Of a stretch of 63,301 bases of DNA, positions 1 through 8,625 are shown one piece after another. Below the pieces are notes generated by a model that saw only the letters and a list, made by a program, of their open reading frames with translations, made no database searches and had not been told where the DNA came from. Position 1 is the stretch's first letter. Every line of letters starts with the position of its first letter. This DNA comes from JAFDZV01 sp966128725 (GTDB taxonomy: Bacteria; Bacteroidota; Ignavibacteria; OLB7): contig CBHYLN010000008.1 of assembly GCA_966128725.1 (NCBI GenBank), positions 1 to 63,301 of the forward strand. Reading direction: 5' to 3'. A program made the position numbers and the translations under genes.

Positions 1-253
1 GGTGGTCTCGTTGCCACGTCCGGAGTACAACTCCGGACGAACATTGCTGTATATCCAGGTATACAGGTGCGGTTGCGTTATGCGCTCCCTCGGTTCAGGA
101 GTTCACCCCCCGTTGGCCGGGAGTTGTACTCCCGGCCCCGGTCACCGGTGGTCTCGTTGCCACGTCCGGAGTACAACTCCGGACGAACATTGCTGTATAT
201 CGGGGTACACAGGTGCGGTTGCGTTATGCGCTCCCTCGGTTCAGGAGTTCACC
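1..253. repeat. 146-bp-period direct repeat carrying palindromes
   Basis: The first about 107 bases recur almost unchanged from 147, so the period is 146 bp. Each copy contains a perfect 9-bp inverted repeat (18-38 and 164-184, arms GTCCGGAGT and ACTCCGGAC, loop ACA). Between the copies, at 115-137, lies a related 10-bp palindrome with loop TGT, that is, the same element in the opposite orientation. Each copy also carries a near-palindrome around 47-66 and 193-212 that resembles the perfect palindrome at 4706-4733. No coding signal is convincing here. The structure is REP-like; whether it is mobile is inference. Confidence 0.8.
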
Positions 254-308
254 GCAAAGGACACAGAGGCGCGCAAAGGAATTCTGCATTCTCCTTTCGT
301 CCTTCATC

Positions 309-344
309 ATTCGTCATTCCTCATTCATTCGTCATTCCTCATTC
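309..344. repeat. perfect 18-bp tandem duplication
   Basis: The unit attcgtcattcctcattc occurs twice back to back (309-326, 327-344). The stop codon of the minus-strand gene ending at 325 lies inside it, so the last residues of that protein are encoded by repeat sequence. Just upstream (about 251-282) is a caccgcaaag-type segment similar to the hairpin at 4576-4636. Confidence 0.7.
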
Positions 345-1200
345 TTCCCACGGCCCATCCGGGTTCGCCCGTCCACGGGCGGGGCGGGCCGTTGGGGTCG
401 GCAGGGCGCACCCCCTCGTTCAGGCTGGGCGGCTCCGGCCGCCGGGGGATGCCGGGCTGGTGCCGCGCGGTATCCTTCTTCTCCTGCTCAACGTCCACAT
501 CCACGGGCTCGATCTCCCAACTCAGCCGGCCGGAGATATCGCGCACCTTCGGGTTGCGCACCTCAACGTCGCGCCGCATCTCAACGGCCGTGAACTTCAG
601 GCGATGCACGCCGCTTACATCGGAAAGGTCCACCACACCAAGCGTATCCAAGCCGCGCTGCCCGAACAGCACCACCATGCGCATCGTGTCGCGCATCGGG
701 GTCTCGCGTCCGTTGTCGTTTCCATTACCGTTGCCATTACCCTGCGCCGGCACACGGCCCCACAGCGTGATCATGATGTCGGTAACGGTATCGCGGTTGA
801 AGCTTTGGAACGCGGCGGTGCCGTGCAGACCGGCCCAGGCAGGGTAGCGAAGTTCGGTGATGCGCACTTTGCTGGCCTTGGCGACCGTGCCCAGGCAGTC
901 GGCAACCGAATCACGGCGCGCGCGACTCCAGCCGGCGGTGTCGGGCGCCTGACCCCAGGTGATGTAGCGCGGCAGGTATTGGAATCGTTCGTCGGCACGG
1001 CCCCATACCGTATCCGGGTAGCAGTCCGCATTCAAGCGCTCGGCGGCCAGGATCACCATGCCGCGCACGGCCGTATCCCGATTCGGGGCGGCATCGCCCT
1101 GCCCTGCATGCAACGCGCCGGCGGCCATCAGCCACAGGCATGCGGCCAGTATTGGGCATACGGCGAACAATGGCCGTGCAACCAACACGGCGTGCGCCAT
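325..1200 (-). CDS. Secreted protein of unknown function
   Basis: I do not recognise a family. Read from the ATG at 1200 the product is 291 aa and begins with a hydrophobic signal-peptide-like segment (about residues 3-32, rich in Leu, Ala and Val, ending near ALHA). The mature part is mixed alpha/beta-looking, with a short Gly-Asn low-complexity stretch in the middle and a Pro/Arg-rich charged tail. The open frame continues upstream; an ATG at 1473 has a well-placed AAGGAG and one at 1431 a GGGAGGAG, but the residues added there are low-complexity and would bury the signal peptide. I prefer 1200, which has no clear ribosome binding site. The C-terminus runs into the 18-bp tandem repeat. Confidence 0.55.
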   Translation of the reverse strand: MAHAVLVARPLFAVCPILAACLWLMAAGALHAGQGDAAPNRDTAVRGMVILAAERLNADCYPDTVWGRADERFQYLPRYITWGQAPDTAGWSRARRDSVADCLGTVAKASKVRITELRYPAWAGLHGTAAFQSFNRDTVTDIMITLWGRVPAQGNGNGNGNDNGRETPMRDTMRMVVLFGQRGLDTLGVVDLSDVSGVHRLKFTAVEMRRDVEVRNPKVRDISGRLSWEIEPVDVDVEQEKKDTARHQPGIPRRPEPPSLNEGVRPADPNGPPRPWTGEPGWAVGRMRNDE

Positions 1201-2179
1201 CCGGAAACGGCCTGGCCAAAAACGGCCTGGTTGCCGGGGGCCTCGCCGGACGTGGCTGCGCCACGAAGGGCGATGCTCGCGACAACCTGTTCGAGCGGTG
1301 GGGTGTGCCAGCCCGACTGTGCCGATTCCGGATGTTCCGGAACCTCCCTGTACCGTGGCGTTTGCTGTAGCGTTCGCCTCGGTGGTCGATGCACGGAGCA
1401 ATTCCGTGCGGGTATGGTGTCCGGTGCGCATGCGCCGTGCTCCTCCCTTCGTTGTGTGTGGATTGGATATCATATTGGGCATCTCCTTGCTCGCAGTCAG
1501 ACAATACAATAGCACACCGAATTCGCATGAAGGGCATGCGTCGGCCGGGAAATCGAACGGTTGTAGGCTGGCTGTATCAGGAACGAAGCGGCTGCGGTGG
1601 TGCGTGAGAGGGGCACGGCCACGGCCGGTGAAACCTGGGATGCAGGATTGGCAGTCGCTGGCTGACGACCACGGTCCGTCAGGGTTGCCGGGCAACGGGC
1701 TGTTGAGAGGCATTATTCGCTGCATTGGCCTTCGGATCCGCCTGGTACGATGTTTTTATGAACATCACACGTGCGATCATTTGGCCTATCCTGCGGCTGA
1801 CTGCTGTGGAACAGTCGGCGATGCCAGGGATTTCAACAGGCTGTTGGGGCAACCGGTAGTCATGGCCGGCTGTTGGTGCCGGCGCTGTATCGGTGTGAGT
1901 ATCCGCGTCCCGTATGGTATACGGTTTTACACGCAATCACGATGCAAACCTACTCACATTGTACATTGGTACGCAAGCAAAAAGTGTACGCTACCAAATT
2001 TTTGCATGATCCCCGATGCTTGTTCGAACACGTTCCCCCCCGTTATCCAAGCCGAGCGCACAGGGGGTTCTCCGGTACGGGGGCATCACTCCATGAGGAG
2101 CTCCTGCCCTCCCCCCCTCGTTGGAAGGAGAGAGAGGGAGGGCAGGATACTGGCTCGCGCAACGGCCGCGGGCGTTACC
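1201..2179. other. Region without a supported gene
   Basis: About 980 bases between the start of the secreted protein and the end of the RIO kinase gene. It may hold the 5' leader or an N-terminal extension of the upstream minus-strand gene (to about 1473). Several overlapping open frames exist on both strands, but none looks like protein and none has a good ribosome binding site with a recognisable product. The stretch 1920-2010 is AT-richer and may contain a minus-strand promoter; I could not identify one. Confidence 0.5.
2103..2146 (-). terminator. Hairpin downstream of the RIO kinase gene
   Basis: Arms CCTGCCCTCC (2103-2112) and GGAGGGCAGG (2137-2146) form a 10-bp perfect stem 34 bases past the stop codon of the minus-strand kinase gene. 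There is no U-tract, so intrinsic termination is uncertain. Confidence 0.4.
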
Positions 2180-3079
2180 TCACTGATAATCGCCGCGCAA
2201 CAACGCGCGCAACGGCGAGGCGCGCAGGGCCTCGCCGCGAAGCGCCACCACATGGCGCGTCACGGCAGCACGATCAATCGGGATGGCGAATCTGGCGAAC
2301 GTTGTGCACAGCGCGCCGATATCGCGACCAAGCAGTTCGGCGGCGCGCGGGTTGTGATCAATCCGCACCAGTTGCGGCAGATCGATCACATACACCAGCC
2401 CACGCCACCACAGCAGATTGTATGCCGAGTAATCGCCATGCACACGCCCGCATGCAACAATCGCGGCAAGGTTCTCCACGGCCTGCTCGAACGCATCGGC
2501 CGCCTGCTCCGGGCCAAGCCGTATTTCCGACAGGCGCTCGGCCGGCTCGTCGCCGGCGCCGATAAACCGCATCACGATCGCGCGACCGGCATGCGCCAAC
2601 GGTTGCGGCACACGCACGCCGGCGCCATACAAGGTGGTCAGCTCGTTGAACTCGTGTTCCACCCATTCGGCCTGCCGGGCGGCAAGCCCCATACGCGAGC
2701 CCTGGGCAACGGCGCGGTCCAGCCGCGAGTTGCCGGTGTTGCGCCCCAGCCGGTAGGCCGCATCGTTGCGGAACCCACGCGTGGCAAGGTCGTGGTACAG
2801 CTTCACGGCCACCGTGCCGCCCGCGCCGCTGGCGACGTACACGGTTGCCTCCTTCCCGCTTTTAAGCTGACGGGTGATGGTTGTGATGATGCCTCTGTCG
2901 TACAGTTCCTGCAGGCCGGGGTCGCGGAACTCCGGCGCGGGCTCGCCCATGCGCGCCTCGAACGCGGCGGCGGCCTCGGGGGTTGGTGTCAGGTCGGCCA
3001 GGGTGCGCAGCACCCGCCGTGGCAGCCGGCGGCGGCCCATTCGTTCAAATCCGGATTCGGGATCACTGTGTTTTGCCAT
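2180..3079 (-). CDS. RIO1-family atypical Ser/Thr kinase
   Basis: Predicted cytosolic protein kinase or ATPase of the RIO family, 299 aa. Seen in order: a nucleotide-binding segment SGKEATVY (about 74-81), the likely ATP-anchoring lysine in AVKLY (Lys93), the catalytic loop HGDYSAYN (about 214-221, family pattern HxDxxxxN) and the metal-binding IDLPQ (about 232-236, matching IDxxQ of RIO1). The first about 50 residues are basic and probably disordered. In archaea and eukaryotes RIO kinases act in small-subunit maturation; bacterial members are less studied, so the substrate is unknown here. It appears monocistronic: a minisatellite lies upstream and a hairpin downstream. Confidence 0.88.
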   Translation of the reverse strand: MAKHSDPESGFERMGRRRLPRRVLRTLADLTPTPEAAAAFEARMGEPAPEFRDPGLQELYDRGIITTITRQLKSGKEATVYVASGAGGTVAVKLYHDLATRGFRNDAAYRLGRNTGNSRLDRAVAQGSRMGLAARQAEWVEHEFNELTTLYGAGVRVPQPLAHAGRAIVMRFIGAGDEPAERLSEIRLGPEQAADAFEQAVENLAAIVACGRVHGDYSAYNLLWWRGLVYVIDLPQLVRIDHNPRAAELLGRDIGALCTTFARFAIPIDRAAVTRHVVALRGEALRASPLRALLRGDYQ

Positions 3080-3133
3080 TCGGTTGTTCGTTGGTTGCCC
3101 GCATCGTAAGCGCGGGTAATCGTTTCGGTACTA

Positions 3134-3493
3134 TTGCGGCGGCCCTACCGTTGGGGCGGCCCTGGTTGGGGCGGCCCTGGTTGGGGCGGCCCTGGTTGGG
3201 GCGGCCCTGGTTGCGGCGGCCCTGGTTGCGGCGGCCCTGGTTGCGGCGGCCCTGGTTGCGGCGGCCTGGTTGGGGCGGCCCGGCGTGGCCGCCCTCGACC
3301 TGCCCGTTTGCGGCGGCCTGTTGGGGCGGCCCGGCGTGGCCGCCCTCGACCTGCCCGTTTGCGGCGGCCCTGGTTGGGGCGGCCCTGCGTGGCCGCCCTC
3401 GACCTGCCGTTGCGGCGGCCCTGGTTGCGGCGGCCTGTTGGGGCGGCCCTGGTTGGGGCGGCCCTGCGTGGCCGCCCTCGACCTGCCGTTGCT
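3134..3493. repeat. GC-rich minisatellite with 15-bp unit
   Basis: Eight near-perfect copies of a 15-bp unit (ggcggccctggttgg or ggcggccctggttgc) are followed by a higher-order array. In that array a segment containing gtggccgccctcgacctgcc recurs four times between further 15-bp units. Four early copies carry the tgg variant and four the tgc variant, showing local homogenisation. Both strands stay open through the array (Gly/Trp/Pro-rich on plus, Ala/Thr/Arg/Pro-rich on minus) because 15 is a multiple of three; no start signal or non-repeat domain supports a gene. Confidence 0.9.
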
Positions 3494-3654
3494 AACGCCC
3501 TCGGCTACCGCCGTGATTGTTGATGCTGAACGTAGGGGGGATGTGGAGGCGTCGTCGTTATCGGCCACGCGATGCGCGGGCCAATTTCTTTTGAGACATC
3601 ATCACGGGTGCCAACGCCATGGTTGCGTTGGCACCGCCGGCGGCGCGGCCTGGC

Positions 3655-4458
3655 TTATTGCAGAATCGCCTCGCCGTGTTCAAGATCCAGGTTGTACGTC
3701 TTGCCGCCCAGGTTCAGGCGCGGGGTCTGCCCGGGACGCATGATCAGCAGGCCGGTAAAATCAACGCGGGCGCTGTCGGCATCAACGCCGCGAAGGTCCA
3801 CCTGGATGCCCAGGTTGCTGTCGTCCATCACCCGCGTCAGGCGGTTGATCTTCACGCCCGGCATGTTGGCCGAGGTGATGTTGCCGTTGTAGATCTTGCT
3901 GGTGCCGGGGAACGTGTAGCGGCCCATCCTGCCGAACTTGCCGCTGAGCGTGAACTCGTCGGTATCGGTACCGTTCAGGAACATGGTTGCCCAGCCGCTG
4001 TCCACCGCGACCACCTTCGGCAGCGTGATGGTGCCCTTCATGCCGGCGTTGAACACCAGCTCGGTATTGCCGGCGAACCAATAATCGCGCCGGTTGTTGA
4101 AGCCGTTGCTGGTGTAGAAGTAGCCGTAGTTCACCGCCGAGGTATACGAATACTGCTTGCCATTGTATGTCACCGTGGCCGTGCGGGCAATGGAGGTATC
4201 GCGCAGGATCACGCTGCCGCGCTCCTTCTGCCGGCCGGTCACCTGGCCGCCGCGCGCAACGTCCACGGCATTGGCAAGGCTCAGTTGAAACCCGCCCATC
4301 TGGCCGTAGGCCATCGCGATCAACGCGGCGGCGTCATCATCGGTCAGCTTTGTTGAGGGTGCAACGGGGTCCTCACCCTTGCAGCCGCCGGCAAGCGCCG
4401 CGCAGGCCAGAATGAACACCGCCATCAGGGAGAATGTGGGGTACGAGAAGCGGCTCAT
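3655..4458 (-). CDS. Lipoprotein of unknown function
   Basis: 267 aa. The N-terminus has a hydrophobic segment followed by LAGGC, a good lipobox, so the mature protein should be lipidated at the Cys near residue 26. The mature chain starts with an acidic linker (KGEDPVAPSTKL) and continues as beta-rich sequence with many Thr, Gly, Asn and aromatic residues, as in surface lipoproteins. No catalytic motif or family is recognised. It ends at a TAA 160 bases past the minisatellite. No same-strand gene adjoins it closely. Confidence 0.75.
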   Translation of the reverse strand: MSRFSYPTFSLMAVFILACAALAGGCKGEDPVAPSTKLTDDDAAALIAMAYGQMGGFQLSLANAVDVARGGQVTGRQKERGSVILRDTSIARTATVTYNGKQYSYTSAVNYGYFYTSNGFNNRRDYWFAGNTELVFNAGMKGTITLPKVVAVDSGWATMFLNGTDTDEFTLSGKFGRMGRYTFPGTSKIYNGNITSANMPGVKINRLTRVMDDSNLGIQVDLRGVDADSARVDFTGLLIMRPGQTPRLNLGGKTYNLDLEHGEAILQ

Positions 4459-4575
4459 TGAAATCCGGTACGATTAGTGATTAACGTTCACTGTAAATGC
4501 CCGCACAGAAATTACACAACGGGTGCCTTCGCGGCACGGGAAAAGTTGGGGCATGATACGGTGGTGGCGTGGCAA

Positions 4576-4636
4576 CTTCGCGTTCTTTGCGCCTTCGCGG
4601 TCATTTTTCACCGCAAAGACGCGAAGATCGCGAAGC
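4576..4636. repeat. Imperfect hairpin repeat of the ttctttgcg/cgcaaag type
   Basis: cttcgcgttctttgcg (from 4577) and accgcaaagacgcgaag (4610-4626) are imperfect inverted copies around a T-rich loop, followed by another gcgaag. A similar caccgcaaag segment occurs at about 251-282. This is the look of a short dispersed intergenic hairpin element. Confidence 0.6.
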
Positions 4637-4705
4637 TGACGCAGTGAGCCGCCCATCCATCCCGCCCACGCATCAAGGAACCACCTTCACCCATGAAACG
4701 AACCA

Positions 4706-4733
4706 TGCCCTGTATATCCGGATATACAGGGCA
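4706..4733. repeat. 28-bp perfect palindrome
   Basis: Two 14-base arms (tgccctgtatatcc and its complement) meet at the centre with no loop. It lies 35 bases beyond the stop of the DUF1501 gene that ends at 4768. Near-matches of the core tgtatatcc...ggtatacag occur at 47-66 and 193-212, so it belongs to a small local family. It could act as a cruciform, a dimeric-protein binding site or a terminator for the minus-strand operon. Confidence 0.8.
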
Positions 4734-4767
4734 CGGCATCATGTTGCTCGCGCAACGTATCACGCAA

Positions 4768-6318
4768 TCAGTGCTGCACCACCATGGTTTTGGAGCGGCG
4801 CACGCCACCGGAAACCACTTCGTAGACGTAGCTGCCGGAAGGGAGTTCGCGCGTGGCGATCTCCACGGCCCGCTCGCCCGGGGCTATCGCCCGCTGCAAC
4901 ACCATCCGCCCGTCGCCGCTGTACAGGGTAAGGCGCGCATCGCTCCCGATGGCCACGCCGTCCAACGGAATCGTGGTGGCCAGATTGGCCGGGTTCGGGA
5001 AGTTCTGCGAAAGCCCAACCGAGGCCGCCGCAACGGGCGTGTTCACGCCGGACTGGGTAACCTTGAAGATCGGGAGCTGCTCGAAGGCGCGCGGCAGCGC
5101 CTTTGGGGAGATCAGATCCTCGCTGGCGCCGTACCACTGCCCCAGCACCGAAGCGTACACCTGGCGGAAGTCGTACTGCATCTTGATGTTGCCCGGCCCT
5201 TCCAGATCCGTAAGGTTCGGCTCGCTGCCGATGAACCCGCCGATCACTCCGCTGCCGAACACCATCAGGGGCGCGGCCGAGCCGTGATCGGTGCCGGTGC
5301 CGTTCGAGGCAACCCGCCGGCCGAATTCGCTGACGGTCATCGTGCTTACGCGACCGTCCAGCCCGAAGCCCTCCATGTCGCGCTGGAACGCGACCACCGC
5401 GCCGGCCAGCATGGCATGCAGGTTGGCCTGCGCCGTAAGCTGATTGGTGTGGGTGTCGTAGCCGCCCACGTTGATGATGTACATCTGCGTTTTCAGGCCG
5501 CCGGCAATCAGGCGCGCAATGCCGGCCAGGCCCGTGGCCAGCGCATTGTTGGCCGGGTAGGTAACCTTGTTGGCCGCCACCTTGGCATAGGCCGCGATGA
5601 TGGAGTTGGAGAAGATGTTGGATTGCTTGGCGATATCCCGCACGTAGGCCTCCTCGTCGCCGGCGTGCGTGGCGCGCACCGGATCAACGCCGGGCTGGCC
5701 CGGGATGTAGGAAAGATCGGCCACCGCAACGCCCATGTTGTTCTTCTCGCCGATCAGCGTGGTGCTCAGGAACGTGCCAAGCTCGATGGCGAACGGATCG
5801 GAGGGCAGCACGCTCGGGTAATCAGGGTACACTTCCTCCAGATACTTGGCGTACCAGCCGGCGTTGTCGTACACGTTCCAGTCCGACCCCGAAAGCCAGA
5901 TGTCGGTGGAGCGGAAGTGCGACAGGTTCTGGTTGGGATATCCAACGTTCTGCACGATGGACATCTTGTTCTCCTGATACAGGGCCTTCAACGGCTCCAG
6001 CGAGGGATGCAGGCCCAGGCGGTCGTTGCCGGGCAGCTTGATCACCGAATCGGCGGCGATGGAAAGGTCGTCGGCAGTGCCCTGCTTGCGCGCGCTGTAA
6101 TACGTGCTGTTCTGATATGGCACGATGGTGTTCAGGCCGTCGTTGCCGCCGGCCAGGCGGATCATCACCATTACGTGGTCGTTGGTGGCCGAAGCCAGCC
6201 GCATGAACGGCGAGCCCGCCGGCGACTTCGCGAATGCACGCACGCGAGGGAAGCCCATCGCCAACGGCAGTACGATCCCGGTGCTGGCCAACCGCTGTAT
6301 GAATGTTCTGCGCTTCAT
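4768..6318 (-). CDS. DUF1501 protein with T9SS sorting domain (copy 1)
   Basis: 516 aa. It starts MKRRTFIQRLASTG followed by a hydrophobic segment, a twin-arginine-like signal. The body is a DUF1501 domain (about 40-400), a family with an alkaline-phosphatase/sulfatase-like fold; GGNDGLNT, SDIW, GGYDTH and SEFGRR are typical family segments. The last about 85 residues (SQNFPNPANLATTIPL to SKTMVVQH) form a T9SS type A sorting domain, so the protein is expected outside the outer membrane. It is downstream of a DUF1800 gene by 70 bases. DUF1800-DUF1501 pairs are common in this and related phyla; the substrate is unknown. Confidence 0.9.
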   Translation of the reverse strand: MKRRTFIQRLASTGIVLPLAMGFPRVRAFAKSPAGSPFMRLASATNDHVMVMIRLAGGNDGLNTIVPYQNSTYYSARKQGTADDLSIAADSVIKLPGNDRLGLHPSLEPLKALYQENKMSIVQNVGYPNQNLSHFRSTDIWLSGSDWNVYDNAGWYAKYLEEVYPDYPSVLPSDPFAIELGTFLSTTLIGEKNNMGVAVADLSYIPGQPGVDPVRATHAGDEEAYVRDIAKQSNIFSNSIIAAYAKVAANKVTYPANNALATGLAGIARLIAGGLKTQMYIINVGGYDTHTNQLTAQANLHAMLAGAVVAFQRDMEGFGLDGRVSTMTVSEFGRRVASNGTGTDHGSAAPLMVFGSGVIGGFIGSEPNLTDLEGPGNIKMQYDFRQVYASVLGQWYGASEDLISPKALPRAFEQLPIFKVTQSGVNTPVAAASVGLSQNFPNPANLATTIPLDGVAIGSDARLTLYSGDGRMVLQRAIAPGERAVEIATRELPSGSYVYEVVSGGVRRSKTMVVQH

Positions 6319-6388
6319 CGTTCTATCTCACTGTTTTGTTCGTGTCGGATTTGGCTGGGGCCGCGGCACATGCCCGCGGCGCCCGGGA

Positions 6389-8041
6389 TCAGTAGAGCTG
6401 GAACTTCGCCAACTGCGCGGCGGCTGCCAGGAACTTCTTGATACGCTCACCGGCCTTCTGGTCGGGATCGTTGATATCCCATTCGTAGTCCACACCGCCA
6501 TCCAGCAGCGTGTTGTACAGCGCGGTTGCTTCAAGCGTTGATGGCGGCGTGTTGAACAGGAACTGCGCCATATCCTCGGCAAGCTGATGGATATCGTTCG
6601 GCGCCGGGAAGCCCTTGGCGAACGCGACCGGATCAAGCGTGTAGATCGGGCGCCCCTGCAACTTCAGCGCGGCGTTGGAAACGTCGATGCCGAACTTCTG
6701 GCGCACCGGCAACGACGATGTGCTGATCCACGTGCGCCCTCCGGGCCATCCCTTCACGTTGGGCGGATCGAACAACTGCATGCCCAGCGTTTGCAGGCGC
6801 GAGGATAGGTCGCGGCCGGTACGGCCGGTGGCCTGCGCGTTGAAATCCGGAACGGCCGTCAGGCCCATGCCGCGGATCATGCCGATCATGTAATCCACCG
6901 GGCTGCGCTCCATCGCGCCGATGTTCGTGTCGTCGTAGAAGTGCGCGCTCTTCAGCAATTGCTCCATCACGGGCTGGATCTCCCAGTTGCCGCTCTTGAA
7001 CGTGTCGGCCATCTGCTGCACCACAACGCGATCGGGCACGTCGTACACAAAATTCCGGTACAGCTTCTCGCAGATGTAGCGGGCAACCTGGTCGCCGCGC
7101 TGCGCGAAGATGATATCCACAACATCGTCGGCCTTCCACTTGCCGGTCTGGCCAAGGAACGTCTTGTTGCCGTTGTCCCAGCTGGATTCAACAAACTGGC
7201 TGGCAAGCCCGCCGTAATTGGTGCCCTTGGTGCTGGTAGTGAATGTCCATCCGCTCAGCGCGCGCGCGGCCTCCGACACATCGGTCTGCGTGTAGTTCGG
7301 ATTGCCATCCCAATCGGCCACGCCCATCGTGAACAGCTCCTGAAGCTCGCGGGCGTAATTCTCGTTGATGTTGTTGCGGTTGCCGCGCTTCCAGTTCTTG
7401 ACGCCGTCCAGATAGATCAGCATCGCCATGTCCTTCGTCACATCCTTCGCCAACTGCTTGAAGTTGCCCAGGCACTTCGCGCGCAGCAGTTGGTTCTGCG
7501 TGTACATGAACTCCGCGAAGTTCACCACCTGCAGCTCGCTTACGAAGTGATTGTGCCAGATAAGCGTCATGCGCTCCTGGATGGAGATGGGCGACGCCGC
7601 CACAACCTGCTGCCACCACCGCAGAATCATTTCGCGCCGGCGGAACAGCTCGGTTTGCCAGGCCGCGAAATCCGTTGCGTAGGTCGGGTCGCCGGGGCGA
7701 GTGGCCGGGGCAACCCAGGCGTCGGTGCCGGCCCAGTCGGCAATCAGCGCCAGATCGGGCGCGAACGGCTGCAGCAGCTTGGCCACCGTGGCGTTCATGC
7801 CGTCGGTAACGGCCTTGCGGATCTCGGCATCGGTTGGGCCAACCATGCAGCGCCGCAGAAGATGCGCCGCCTGTGCGTATGTCCACGGCCCGGCGTAGGG
7901 CTCCAGGCCCGTATCGCTGCGGCGCAGAAACGCCGGCGGGTTCTGGCTGGTGCCGAAGCCATTCGGCGCGATTGCCTGGCCCGCCGCACGTGGGTTGGCC
8001 GCGCGTGGCGCGCTTACTGTAAGGAAGTTTCGACGATTCAT
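6389..8041 (-). CDS. DUF1800 protein (copy 1)
   Basis: About 550 aa read from the ATG at 8041, which has GGAGAG at good distance upstream. The open frame extends further 5' but only into repeat-rich intergenic sequence. The N-terminus reads MNRRNFLTV, a twin-arginine-like motif, yet no hydrophobic core follows. The body matches DUF1800: AAHLLRRCMVGPTDAEI, RMTLIWHNHFVS, NENYARELQELFTMG, ARALSGW, and near the C-terminus PPNVKGWPGGRTWI. It is followed by DUF1501 on the same strand and presumably co-transcribed with it. Function unknown; the constant pairing suggests that the two act together. Confidence 0.88.
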   Translation of the reverse strand: MNRRNFLTVSAPRAANPRAAGQAIAPNGFGTSQNPPAFLRRSDTGLEPYAGPWTYAQAAHLLRRCMVGPTDAEIRKAVTDGMNATVAKLLQPFAPDLALIADWAGTDAWVAPATRPGDPTYATDFAAWQTELFRRREMILRWWQQVVAASPISIQERMTLIWHNHFVSELQVVNFAEFMYTQNQLLRAKCLGNFKQLAKDVTKDMAMLIYLDGVKNWKRGNRNNINENYARELQELFTMGVADWDGNPNYTQTDVSEAARALSGWTFTTSTKGTNYGGLASQFVESSWDNGNKTFLGQTGKWKADDVVDIIFAQRGDQVARYICEKLYRNFVYDVPDRVVVQQMADTFKSGNWEIQPVMEQLLKSAHFYDDTNIGAMERSPVDYMIGMIRGMGLTAVPDFNAQATGRTGRDLSSRLQTLGMQLFDPPNVKGWPGGRTWISTSSLPVRQKFGIDVSNAALKLQGRPIYTLDPVAFAKGFPAPNDIHQLAEDMAQFLFNTPPSTLEATALYNTLLDGGVDYEWDINDPDQKAGERIKKFLAAAAQLAKFQLY

Positions 8042-8625
8042 AGCAGTCTCTCCGGATATGCGTCTATCGGATACTGGTTGCTTTCTGATCGATGCTGGGG
8101 GGCCTCTGTGACCTCCGTCGCGCTCTCTGGTTGAACGCGTTGCAACGGTAATAACGGCATGCAGGGCGTTTAGAGCCAGCCCGCTCCGTTTGGTTCCCGG
8201 GCGCCGCGAGTTGCCCATGCGTTGCGATAAACGGCGCGTCGATGGCGCGCATCGCGTCTTATGCCCAATTCGGCTGGTCAGCCAGCAGACCCACGGCGCC
8301 CACACCGGCCCGCCACAACAGCGGCAGACCCAAGGCGGCAACGCAGGGCCGCCACAACAGCGGCAGGCCGAAGGCCGCTTTGCCGGCGCCCCATGCCACA
8401 GGGGTAACTCGCCAATGCCGGACTGGTTACAGGAAGAACAACTGGGGTGCTGGAACCTATCCTCTCCATGAACCGACAAGCGGATCGCGCAGTGCGTGAC
8501 CGTGCAATCGGAATGCTGGGGAGGTAACTGGTAGGATACGGGGATGGCAGGAAAAGTAACGCGCCACGATATATCGCGGCGCGTTACGAGAGGACAACGA
8601 GGGATATCCGTTCGCGAAACAGGGG
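8042..8625. other. Intergenic region with a 17-bp direct repeat
   Basis: 584 bases between the two DUF1800/DUF1501 pairs. The unit cgccacaacagcggcag occurs at 8311-8327 and 8350-8366 within Gly/Pro-codon-like GC-rich sequence recalling the minisatellite at 3134-3493. Open frames here are short, without recognisable products. The promoter of the downstream pair is expected near 8041-8200, but no consensus is visible. Confidence 0.55.

Noticed and set aside
1..253. Insertion sequence end
   Set aside because: No transposase frame or terminal inverted repeats of an IS; the structure fits REP-type repeats.
3134..3493. CRISPR array
   Set aside because: Units are 15 bp and contiguous, without unique spacers or cas genes.
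3131..3568. Open frames through the minisatellite on both strands
   Set aside because: A 15-bp unit keeps all frames open. There is no start signal or non-repeat domain.
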